Below, one piece after another: positions 1 through 5,535 of a DNA stretch of 5,742 nt. The DNA lies in the NCBI GenBank assembly GCA_905198825.1, contig CAJKEF010000087.1:1-5742 (forward strand). Reading direction: 5' to 3'. A program made the position numbers and the translations under genes. Position 1 is the stretch's first letter. Each line of letters opens with the position of its first letter. The notes beneath the pieces are model-generated. The model was not told the origin of the DNA. It did not search any database and saw only the letters and a list, made by a program, of their open reading frames with translations. The DNA is from an uncultured Collinsella sp. (GTDB taxonomy: Bacteria; Actinomycetota; Coriobacteriia; Coriobacteriales; Coriobacteriaceae).

Positions 1-2455
1 GCTCGGAGATATTCGTGTTGGACAGCGTAAACACCACCACAAACGACAGGCACGCCGCCATAAAGGTCACGAGCACCACGACCGAATTGATAATCGTAAA
101 GTTCGCCTCATAGTTCTCCCAATGCTCGGCCGTGCTCGAAATCGTGAGCCAACCGTCACTCTTAATCTTCTTGCTAAACGCAATCTGGTCAGAAGATGAG
201 CCCTTAAGCAGCACAAAGACGCCGTTAAGGCGCACGCTTCGACCGAACGCGCGCTCATAGGTGCCCTGCGTCATGTAAAGCGTGTTGCCCAGATAGTTAA
301 GCGAAATGTCGCTGACTTTGACCTTGGCGACATTGAGCGACGAATCCTGGACGTGCGCCGTATCGCCCGGTTGAATCCCCAGCACCAGCTGTGAACTCTT
401 ACTCAGATACACGTCTCCGTCACGCAAAGACAGCGGTTCTTTGGACTCATCCTCCAAGCGCACGTAATCGCCCAAGTCACCCGTGCGGTCGTCGGGAATC
501 ACGATGAGCTGCACGGTCTCGCTCTTGCCGCCAAACGTAAAGGTGACGTTGTCGGTCATAATCGGCAGCGTCGAAGTCACGGTCACGTTGGAATCATTGG
601 CCGCGCTGCGCTCATCCAACGCCGCGCACGTCTGCGAAAAATCGTCGGGATTGGCGACCGCCAGCAGATCGTAGCGTGTGATGTGGCCGTACTGCTTGGG
701 CGAAAGCGCCACCGACGTATCGCGGATGCCCATGCCGCAGATCACGAGCGCCGTGCAGCCGGCGATACCGAAGATGGTCATAAAGGCGCGCTTTTTGTAG
801 CGGAACAGGTTACGTGCTGCCACCTTGTTCAAAAAGCCCATGCGGCGCCAGATAAAGCCGATGCGCTCAAGCAAGATGCGAGAGCCGGCGCGTGGGGCCT
901 TGGGACGCATGAGCGAGGCCGGGGTCTCGGCCATCTCGTGGCGGCAGGCGATAATCGTGGCGCCCACCACGCCCACGGCAAACAGCGCCACCGACACGAG
1001 CGACGACACGATGTCGTACGAGAGCAGCATCTGGGGCAGCGAGTACATGTCGTCGAACACCGTAAACAGGAACAGCGGCAGGCCCACAAATCCGATGATG
1101 TTGCCGAGCACGCCGCCGATCAGACATGCCCACAGCGCATAGTCCACGTATTTGGACAGGATGCGCTCGCGTGAATAGCCAAGCGCCTTGTACAGGCCAA
1201 TAAGCGTGCGCTCCTCCTCGACCATGCGCGTGGCGGTGGTAAGACTGATGAGCACAGCGACGACAAAGAAGATAAATGGGAAAACCGTGGCGATGGCCTC
1301 GATCGAAGAACTGTCGCTCTCGACGCTCGAGTAGCTTGCGATGTTACCGCGGTCCTGAATGTACCAGGTGCATTCGCCCAGATCGGAAAGCTCGGCGCGG
1401 GCATCGGCAAAATGCTGGTCGGCGGCGGCGCGGCGCTGGTCCAACTCGGCCTGAGCCTGGACGCGCTCCTCGCTGCCCTCGGCCATACGGTTGATGTTAT
1501 CCTGCTCGATCCCAAAGAGCATGGCGGCCTGACGCTCGGCCGTATCCAAGCTTGTCGGCGTGTCAACCGTCAACTCCTGGACGCGCGCCTTCTCACGCTC
1601 CTCGCGGATCTTCTCGATATTGCCTTTGACCTCGTTGATCTTTGTCGTGTAGGCATCTGAATAGGAGTTAAGACTCTTGGCTCCCTCGACGATCACGTGG
1701 ACTGCGGAGTAGGAAGAAGATGTCGCGGCATCCTCGCTCACATAGAACTTATAGTCCGCAGCCGAAGCAGCGCGAAAGGCGTTGACTGTCGAGTCGGAGC
1801 TCACGTCGGTAGGATCGAGGACCTCGGCCGTAATGGTGTAATCGCCCGCGGCAAACTGATCCTTGGCACTTTGGTTGGACGAGCTCGCGTCATTGGCGGC
1901 AAAACTCACCGTATCGCCGAGCTTTTTGCCCGAAGCCTTCAGGAACTTCGAAGTCACCGCGACCTCATCGGCGCTCTCGGGCAAATCGCCGTTCACGAGC
2001 ACTGGCTGATCGATGTTCTCCTTGGAGAGACTCTGCACGACCACGCGTTCGCGCGTTGTGCCCACGGCGGTGTAGGCGGTCTCGGTGTAGATGCCCTCGG
2101 CCGTCTCGACGCCGTCGACCTCTTGGATAGCCGCAAGATCGTCGCGCGTAAGGCCATAGGTCGACTGCACGTTGATGTCATAGACATTCTGCTGATCAAA
2201 ATAGGCGTCGACCGAATCGCACAGGTCCTCGCAGCCCGCCTTGAGGCCGCACATCACGCTCACGCCGAGCGCGGTGATCACGACGATAGACAAGAAACGT
2301 TTGAGGCTGCCGCGAATCGTGCGGTAGATGCCACGGCGAAAAACCGTCGGCACCATATCGTTTGAGCTTTGAGCGGTACGGTAGGTCGCGAACTCCCGGT
2401 CGCGGCCCGCGTGCTCCGTATCGTGGTTTTGGCTGTTTTGGCGATCCTGGTCCAT
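1..2455 (-). CDS. FtsX-type ABC transporter permease, large, partial (3' end beyond window)
   Basis: Reading from ATG at 2455, an uninterrupted frame of 818 codons runs off the left edge. It is the membrane subunit of the ABC exporter whose ATPase lies 5 nt upstream. Visible order: a hydrophilic N-terminus rich in D, Q and R (1-40); TM1 about 53-75; a large extracytoplasmic domain about 80-385 whose second half (about 270-360, KINEVKGNIEKIREEREKAR onward) is charged and coiled-coil-like; TM2 about 388-408; the conserved FtsX cytoplasmic segment VEEERTLIGLYKALGYS (412-428), which contacts the ATPase in this family; TM3 about 440-466; TM4 about 484-504; TM5 about 558-577; a second extracytoplasmic domain about 580-795; and TM6 at about 795-815. 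This duplicated layout is typical of 900-1200 residue FtsX permeases in Gram-positive bacteria. The last two TM helices should lie outside the window. Substrate unknown (lipid, peptide or antimicrobial export are all possible). A later ATG at codon 34 is an alternative start, but the 5-nt spacing favours the first. Confidence 0.93.
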   Translation of the reverse strand, partial: MDQDRQNSQNHDTEHAGRDREFATYRTAQSSNDMVPTVFRRGIYRTIRGSLKRFLSIVVITALGVSVMCGLKAGCEDLCDSVDAYFDQQNVYDINVQSTYGLTRDDLAAIQEVDGVETAEGIYTETAYTAVGTTRERVVVQSLSKENIDQPVLVNGDLPESADEVAVTSKFLKASGKKLGDTVSFAANDASSSNQSAKDQFAAGDYTITAEVLDPTDVSSDSTVNAFRAASAADYKFYVSEDAATSSSYSAVHVIVEGAKSLNSYSDAYTTKINEVKGNIEKIREEREKARVQELTVDTPTSLDTAERQAAMLFGIEQDNINRMAEGSEERVQAQAELDQRRAAADQHFADARAELSDLGECTWYIQDRGNIASYSSVESDSSSIEAIATVFPFIFFVVAVLISLTTATRMVEEERTLIGLYKALGYSRERILSKYVDYALWACLIGGVLGNIIGFVGLPLFLFTVFDDMYSLPQMLLSYDIVSSLVSVALFAVGVVGATIIACRHEMAETPASLMRPKAPRAGSRILLERIGFIWRRMGFLNKVAARNLFRYKKRAFMTIFGIAGCTALVICGMGIRDTSVALSPKQYGHITRYDLLAVANPDDFSQTCAALDERSAANDSNVTVTSTLPIMTDNVTFTFGGKSETVQLIVIPDDRTGDLGDYVRLEDESKEPLSLRDGDVYLSKSSQLVLGIQPGDTAHVQDSSLNVAKVKVSDISLNYLGNTLYMTQGTYERAFGRSVRLNGVFVLLKGSSSDQIAFSKKIKSDGWLTISSTAEHWENYEANFTIINSVVVLVTFMAACLSFVVVFTLSNTNISE

Positions 2456-2460
2456 GGGCG

Positions 2461-3162
2461 CTACCACTCGATCGTCTCGATAGGCACGGGATTTTGCTGG
2501 ACCGTCTCGCTCTCCACGCGACCGTTCTTAAAGCGAATCAAGCGATCGGCCATGGGCGCCAGCGCGGAGTTGTGGGTGATGATAATGACCGTGATGCCTT
2601 GCTTGCGGCAGGTATCCTGCAGCAACTGCAAGATCTGCTTGCCGGTTTTGTAGTCGAGCGCACCCGTGGGCTCGTCGCACAGAAGCAGCTTGGGATTCTT
2701 GGCCAGCGCGCGGGCGATGGACACGCGCTGCTGCTCGCCGCCCGAAAGCTGCGCGGGGAAGTTGGCAAGGCGCTCGCCCAGGCCAACCTGGCAAAGCGTT
2801 TGCTCGGCATCGAGCGAATCGGGGCAGATTTGCGCCGCGAGCTCGACGTTTTCGAGCGCCGTCAAGTTGGGAACCAAATTGTAGAACTGGAAGACAAAGC
2901 CGACGTCGGCGCGGCGGTATTCCACGAGCTGCGCCTCGTTGGCAGAGCTCACGTCGCGCCCGTCCACCGTCACAGTTCCGGAGGTTACCGTATCCATGCC
3001 GCCCAGAATGTTGAGAGCCGTGGTCTTGCCGGCACCCGAAGCACCCAAAATGATGGCGAGCTCGCCGCGCTCGACCGTAAAGCTCGCGCCGTCGAGCGCA
3101 TGAATGCGGGCGTCGCCCTCGCCGTATGCTTTGATGACGTCTTTGAATTCGATATAGGCCAT
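2461..3162 (-). CDS. ABC transporter ATP-binding protein (LolD/MacB type)
   Basis: This 233-residue ATPase powers the FtsX-type permease encoded 5 nt downstream. All nucleotide-binding elements are present: Walker A GASGAGKTT (40-48), Q-loop Q92 in FVFQFYNLVP, signature LSGGEQQR (139-146), Walker B LLLCDE (159-164) with catalytic E164, D-loop GALD (167-170) and switch histidine H197 in IIITHN. The FQFYNLVPNLTALENVELA stretch after the Q-loop is typical of the LolD/MacB/YtrE group, which works with FtsX-fold permeases in mechanotransmission rather than classical transmembrane transport. The length is normal for the family. The start at ATG 3162 gives the expected MAYIEFKDV N-terminus; the ribosome binding site before it is weak (GGGA, about 13 nt away). 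The stop TAG lies directly before the permease start, so the pair is an operon. The protein is intact; the substrate cannot be named from sequence. Confidence 0.96.
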   Translation of the reverse strand: MAYIEFKDVIKAYGEGDARIHALDGASFTVERGELAIILGASGAGKTTALNILGGMDTVTSGTVTVDGRDVSSANEAQLVEYRRADVGFVFQFYNLVPNLTALENVELAAQICPDSLDAEQTLCQVGLGERLANFPAQLSGGEQQRVSIARALAKNPKLLLCDEPTGALDYKTGKQILQLLQDTCRKQGITVIIITHNSALAPMADRLIRFKNGRVESETVQQNPVPIETIEW

Positions 3163-3216
3163 CGATCAATTCCCATCTGGTCGGATAACTCTTTAGTATT
3201 ACCCATTTCCCACCGA

Positions 3217-3257
3217 CCAAAAAGGGACAGGTTTATTTTGGCAGGTTTTATATGGGG
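3217..3257. repeat. Short interspersed repeat-like element with small inverted and direct repeats
   Basis: CCAAAA (3217-3222) and TTTTGG (3236-3241) are inverted around a GGGACAGG core. A second, degenerate half follows: CAGGTTTATTTTGG (from 3228) is echoed by CAGGTTTTATATGGGG (from 3242). Elements built on GGGACAGGTTTATTTT-like cores are common intergenic repeats in bacteria that carry REP-associated transposases, as I recall. No transposase is present here, and copy number cannot be judged from one window. Confidence 0.35.
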
Positions 3258-3363
3258 AAACGGCAGCTATAGATGAGGCGCCGGGGAGGCAGAGAAATCA
3301 TCAACGGGGTCAGGCCGACCGCCAAACACAACGCACGCATCTCTATCTGTCAGCCAAATCATT

Positions 3364-3377
3364 CGAACAGCTGTTCG
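3364..3377. promoter_or_regulatory. LexA (SOS) box, Gram-positive type
   Basis: CGAACAGCTGTTCG is a perfect 14-bp palindrome that matches the Gram-positive/actinobacterial LexA operator pattern CGAAC-N4-GTTCG exactly, including AG/CT in the central four bases. Its centre is about 63 nt before the start codon of the GyrI-like gene and it occupies the -35 region of that gene's likely promoter, where bound LexA would block RNA polymerase. It is about 200 nt from the divergent ABC ATPase start, so control of that operon is less likely. I saw no second GAAC-N4-GTTC site in the window. Confidence 0.75.
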
Positions 3378-3381
3378 TTTC

Positions 3382-3392
3382 TATGATATGAT
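3382..3392 (+). promoter_or_regulatory. Candidate -10 region of the GyrI-like gene promoter
   Basis: TATGATATGAT contains two overlapping TATGAT hexamers (3382-3387 and 3387-3392), each one base off the consensus TATAAT. The second is preceded by TG one base away (3384-3385), giving an extended -10, which fits the lack of a good -35 hexamer. The -35 position falls within the LexA box. The expected transcript start is about 3398-3400, leaving a leader of about 35 nt. Confidence 0.45.
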
Positions 3393-3421
3393 TCCACTAT
3401 CTAAGCAGGCCAATTCGCAGA

Positions 3422-3428
3422 AAGGCGG
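3422..3428 (+). promoter_or_regulatory. Ribosome binding site of the GyrI-like gene
   Basis: AAGGCGG, one mismatch from AAGGAGG, lies 5 nt before ATG 3434 and fixes that start. Confidence 0.7.
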
Positions 3429-3433
3429 CCAAC

Positions 3434-4072
3434 ATGGCGTTCGACTTTAAGAAGGAATGCAAGGAGCTCTACAAACCTGCAAGCAAGCCGAGTATCGTAA
3501 CTGTCCCGCCTATGAGCTACGTTGCCGTTCGCGGAAAGGGCGACCCAAATACCGAAGGTGGCGAGTATCAAAACGCCCTGCCGCTGCTTTACGGCATCGC
3601 CTATACCGTCAAGATGTCGAAGAAAGGCTCAAGGAGTATCGAGGGCTATTTCGACTTTGTGGTACCGCCGCTCGAGGGTTTCTGGTGGCAAGACTCCCCG
3701 AGCGGCGACATCGATTATGTACGCAAGGACGATTTCAACTTTATCTCGTGCATCCGCCTGCCCGATTTCGTCAGCCGAGATGATTTTGACTGGGCAGTCG
3801 CGGAGGCCACGACCAAAAAGAAACTGGACTTTTCTGCCGTCGAGCTGCTTAAAGTTGATGAAGGTCTCTGCGTTCAATGCATGCATACCGGACCCTATGA
3901 CAGCGAGCCGGCAACCGTAGACGCTATGTATGAATACGCGACCGAGCAGGGCTATGTCCCCGACTTCTCAGACACCCGCTTACATCACGAAATCTATCTC
4001 TCCGATCCGCGCAAATGTGCACCGGAGAAACTTAAGACTGTGGTTCGTCATCCTATCAAGCGCGCTGAATAG
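3434..4072 (+). CDS. GyrI-like small-molecule-binding domain protein (COG4832/Lin2189 type)
   Basis: This is a complete 212-residue protein of the GyrI-like superfamily (SHS2 fold), in the family sharing the N-terminal KELYKP and PSIVTVPPMSYVAVRGKGDPN pattern (19-39). Two SHS2-like halves are visible, roughly 19-105 and 133-209. Well-conserved segments are EGYFDFVVPPLEGFWW (70-85), aromatic- and acid-rich and a likely ligand pocket, and LHHEIYLSDPRK (183-194) near the C-terminus. There is no signal peptide, membrane segment or DNA-binding domain, so it is a stand-alone cytoplasmic binder or enzyme and not an AraC/MerR regulator. In this superfamily E. coli SbmC (GyrI) shields DNA gyrase, and some members, as I recall including Listeria Lin2189, hydrolyse cyclopropanoid DNA alkylators. 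Which role applies here is inference. A LexA box overlapping its promoter suggests induction by DNA damage. It appears monocistronic. Confidence 0.9.
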   Translation: MAFDFKKECKELYKPASKPSIVTVPPMSYVAVRGKGDPNTEGGEYQNALPLLYGIAYTVKMSKKGSRSIEGYFDFVVPPLEGFWWQDSPSGDIDYVRKDDFNFISCIRLPDFVSRDDFDWAVAEATTKKKLDFSAVELLKVDEGLCVQCMHTGPYDSEPATVDAMYEYATEQGYVPDFSDTRLHHEIYLSDPRKCAPEKLKTVVRHPIKRAE

Positions 4073-4096
4073 CGTGGAGCGTCATTTCACGCGCTA
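4070..4096 (+). terminator. Possible weak terminator hairpin after the GyrI-like gene
   Basis: TAGCGTG (4070-4076, starting at the stop codon) can pair with CACGCGCTA (4088-4096), giving 7 pairs with a 2-nt CG bulge and an 11-nt loop. GATTTTAA follows, a poor T-tract. It is the best candidate for ending this transcript, but not a strong one. Confidence 0.35.
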
Positions 4097-4127
4097 GATT
4101 TTAAGCCAGTCAACCAGCCGCCTCCTA

Positions 4128-4156
4128 GGCCGTCCGGTAATTATCTAGACGCGGCC
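4128..4156 (+). other. Imperfect hairpin in the intergenic region
   Basis: GGCCGTC (4128-4134) can pair with GACGCGGCC (4148-4156) with a 2-nt CG bulge, leaving a 13-nt AT-rich loop. No T-tract follows immediately. It could help terminate the GyrI-like transcript or insulate the next promoter. The rest of 4097-4165 shows no gene. Confidence 0.25.
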
Positions 4157-4172
4157 CGTCGCATCTTATAAG
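4146..4172 (+). promoter_or_regulatory. Candidate promoter of the Abi leader
   Basis: TATAAG (4167-4172) is one base off a -10 consensus. TAGACG (4146-4151) matches four bases of TTGACA, but the 15-bp spacer is short. Transcription would begin about 4179, just before the structured leader at 4186. Weak on sequence alone; its placement is the main argument. Confidence 0.3.
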
Positions 4173-4185
4173 TTTGTTTTGCTAA

Positions 4186-4241
4186 AGCTGGAAAGCCTCT
4201 CAACGATGCGCAACTCCAGCTCTTTTTCTATCAAGAGGCTT
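4186..4241 (+). ncRNA. Structured leader of the Abi gene: interleaved stems, terminator-like and RBS-masking
   Basis: Two perfect inverted repeats interlock. Stem 1 is AGCTGGA (4186-4192) with TCCAGCT (4215-4221), followed by CTTTTTC, the form of an intrinsic terminator though with a 22-nt loop. Stem 2 is AAGCCTCT (4193-4200) with AGAGGCTT (4234-4241); its 3' arm contains the Shine-Dalgarno of the Abi gene. The stems share no bases, so they could form a pseudoknot or act one after the other. If transcription stops at the T-run, the released RNA of about 50 nt has the anti-Shine-Dalgarno in its loop and could pair with the Abi mRNA. A conserved 'abiF' structured RNA upstream of AbiF genes is known; I cannot say that this leader belongs to that family. 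Confidence 0.5.
4233..4238 (+). promoter_or_regulatory. Ribosome binding site of the truncated Abi gene
   Basis: AAGAGG lies 5 nt before ATG 4244. It is embedded in the 3' arm of leader stem 2, so its access depends on whether 4193-4200 is paired to it. Confidence 0.6.
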
Positions 4242-4243
4242 AA

Positions 4244-4693
4244 ATGAAATACCGGAAGTCGCGGATATCAATCAACGAACAAATAGCACTATTGACAGAA
4301 AACAAGGGTCTTAAGTGCTCTGATCAAAGCGAACTCGAGCGAGCTTTGGTCGAAGTCGACCACTACAGACTGTCGGCCTACTGGTTTCCCTACAAAACCA
4401 AATGCAAGTCCGGGATTACCATCTTTCGCGAAGGCACAGCATTCGAAGCCATCATCTACACGTATGAATTTGACCGAGCCCTCCGGCAGTTAATGTTTGA
4501 TGCGGTCGGCAGAATTGAGATCTACCTCAGAAGCAGAATTGCCTATCTTGCCCCTGAGGAACGCGGGCCTTTCTGTTACCCAGATGTCGCCATAACGAGG
4601 CTCGACTCGGCATGTCCATCGCGCTTTGCGCCGCGCTGGGATACGCCGCCGTCTTTGGCAGCGCCACCAATACGCTGCTCGCACCCATCCTGA
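4244..4693 (+). CDS. Truncated Abi_2 (AbiD/AbiF-like) abortive infection protein, probably a pseudogene
   Basis: The 149-codon frame is a chimera. Residues 1 to about 114 match the Abi_2 family N-terminus: SINEQIALL (9-17), VDHYRLSAYWFPYK (38-51), FREGTAFEAIIYTYEFDRALR (61-81, two adjoining family blocks) and the helix RIEIYLRSRIAY (90-101), ending in GPFCYPD (108-114). Full Abi_2 proteins are about 300 residues, so roughly two thirds is missing. Residues 115-149 (VAITRLDSACPSRFAP onward) are out-of-frame reading of an unrelated ClC channel gene. Abi_2 proteins are HEPN-related RNases or toxins in phage defence; as I remember the family, a histidine often follows the RxRIAY helix, and here leucine (L102) stands in its place. 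With the rest of the domain gone, activity is unlikely, although start, ribosome binding site and leader remain. Its base composition is more AT-rich than its neighbours, consistent with transfer. Confidence 0.75.
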   Translation: MKYRKSRISINEQIALLTENKGLKCSDQSELERALVEVDHYRLSAYWFPYKTKCKSGITIFREGTAFEAIIYTYEFDRALRQLMFDAVGRIEIYLRSRIAYLAPEERGPFCYPDVAITRLDSACPSRFAPRWDTPPSLAAPPIRCSHPS

Positions 4694-4806
4694 TTGGCTG
4701 CGAAGTCTTCGGTTTCGGTAATCTGCCGGCGTTCTTCATCGTCTGCGTCGCGGCTTACCTGTTCAACATGGATAAGTCGATCTATGCCCTGCAGAAGCGG
4801 GCGTAG
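4600..4806 (+). pseudogene. C-terminal remnant of a ClC-family chloride channel/transporter
   Basis: In frame with ATG 4612, 64 codons end at TAG 4806: MSIALCAALGYAAVFGSATN, then LLAPILIGCEVFGFGNLP and AYLFNMDKSIYALQKRA. This is the last pair of membrane helices and tail of a ClC-type (voltage-gated chloride channel) protein; the FGSATNTLLAP and AYLFN..SIY patterns are what I recognise. ClC proteins are about 400-450 residues, so about 85% is missing. Upstream the frame is open only through unrelated Abi sequence (FLLPRCRHNEARLG). No good ribosome binding site precedes ATG 4612 (GAGG is 11 nt away), so it is probably not translated. The join with Abi sequence lies between about 4583 and 4605. 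Confidence 0.7.
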
Positions 4807-4832
4807 ATGGATGTCCAAGCAGGTGGTCTCAA

Positions 4833-4912
4833 CCGGAAACGGCGTCCCACTCTGAGGCTGTATTCCGGGACACGGTTTCCGCTTGGAATGCCATTCGGAA
4901 AGCGCATCCCAT
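4833..4912. repeat. Alternating palindromic repeat cluster (REP/BIME-like) between convergent genes
   Basis: Three related units of about 16 bp alternate in direction: CCGGAAACGGCGTCCCA (4833-4849), GGGACACGGTTTCCGC (4867-4882, inverted) and TCGGAAAGCGCATCCCAT (4895-4912, direct again). The first two pair at 13 of 15 positions around an 18-nt loop. Between units two and three lies a small palindrome, GAATG-C-CATTC (4886-4896). The cluster sits between the ClC remnant and the 3' end of ogt, the usual place of such repeats. It may also act as a two-way terminator, though no T-tract is evident. Confidence 0.5.
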
Positions 4913-4950
4913 TCTTTCACGGCGTCTTGGCTATGCAAAGTGCCCTGGCG

Positions 4951-5529
4951 CTATTCCTCGTACGCGCCCTCAAGCCGAAGCAGCCACTCCTTGCGGTCAA
5001 GCCCGCCGGCATATCCGTTGAGCGATCCGTCGGCCGCCACCACGCGATGGCACGGCACGATAATCGAAACTGGATTACGCGCGACCGCAGCCCCCACCGC
5101 ACGGGGGGACACAACGGGCGCCTCGTTTCCCGGCACCCGATGGCGGGCGGCGACACGCTGGGCGATCTCGCCATACGTAGCGACCTCACCACGCGGAATA
5201 GAAAGCAGCTCGTACCAAACTTCACGCTGAAACGCCGTACCGATCATATGCAACGGCGGCGTAAACCGAGGCTCCTGCCCTGCAAAATAAGCATTCAGCC
5301 AAGCCCAGGAACACTCAAGCACCGAAGAGGCCGCACCATTTGCCGGATTCGCCGACGACATGCCGCCAATACCGGAAACCGCGTCGGCGCCTTCAACATG
5401 TTCGGAGTCTTCCCGTAGAAGCGTGGAGCCAAAATGCTCCTGCCCCTCAAACCAAAGTCCCGTCAGACCGCGGCCATCAGCGGCAAGCAAGATTTCGCCC
5501 AAAGGCGAAGCAAACGTCGTCGTGACCAC
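4951..5529 (-). CDS. ogt: Methylated-DNA--[protein]-cysteine S-methyltransferase (O6-alkylguanine repair)
   Basis: This 192-residue suicide enzyme moves the alkyl group from O6-alkylguanine (and O4-alkylthymine) in DNA to its own cysteine. The N-terminal ribonuclease-like domain is about 1-92 and the DNA-binding domain 95-188. Key residues are visible: TAFQREVWYELLSIPRGEVA (98-117), TYGEIAQRVA (118-127, recognition region with the base-flipping Tyr119), RAVGAAVARNP (143-153, with Arg finger R143 and N152), the active site VPCHRV (158-163) with Cys160 and His161, and E187 in RLEG, completing the Cys-His-Glu network. Two stretches are longer than in minimal homologues: a low-complexity S/G/A linker about 42-69, and VPGNEAPVVSP (132-142) just before the Arg finger. 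The start is GTG at 5529, chosen because a strong Shine-Dalgarno lies 6 nt upstream. No SOS box is seen before it. Either ogt or the soluble ada-C type name could be used. Confidence 0.95.
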   Translation of the reverse strand: MVTTTFASPLGEILLAADGRGLTGLWFEGQEHFGSTLLREDSEHVEGADAVSGIGGMSSANPANGAASSVLECSWAWLNAYFAGQEPRFTPPLHMIGTAFQREVWYELLSIPRGEVATYGEIAQRVAARHRVPGNEAPVVSPRAVGAAVARNPVSIIVPCHRVVAADGSLNGYAGGLDRKEWLLRLEGAYEE

Positions 5530-5535
5530 CAGCGG

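Noticed and set aside
683..1174. 163-codon plus-strand open frame opposite the permease
   Set aside because: It is rich in H, R, A and Q in the way antisense frames of GC-rich genes are, matches no family, and lies fully inside the permease gene.
1697..2365. 222-codon plus-strand open frame opposite the permease
   Set aside because: Antisense shadow; the minus strand here encodes recognisable FtsX permease sequence without a break.
2528..3220. 230-codon minus-strand frame overlapping the ATPase
   Set aside because: Another reading frame of the ATPase; Arg/Ala-rich with no motifs.
2362..3276. 304-codon plus-strand open frame, the longest complete frame in the window
   Set aside because: It lies antisense to the ABC ATPase, whose Walker and signature motifs are certain; its composition is shadow-like and it has no family resemblance.
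4193..4241. Classical H-type pseudoknot as a firm call for the Abi leader
   Set aside because: The two 5' arms are directly adjacent with no connecting nucleotide, while long stretches separate the other arms, so standard coaxial geometry is doubtful; kept only as one of several possibilities.
4576..4938. 120-codon minus-strand frame across the ClC remnant and the repeats
   Set aside because: It covers sequence whose plus strand is a recognisable ClC tail, and its residues look like antisense translation.
4807..5418. 203-codon plus-strand open frame downstream of the ClC remnant
   Set aside because: It begins in the repeat cluster and then runs antisense to ogt; composition is Arg/Pro/His-rich with no family resemblance.
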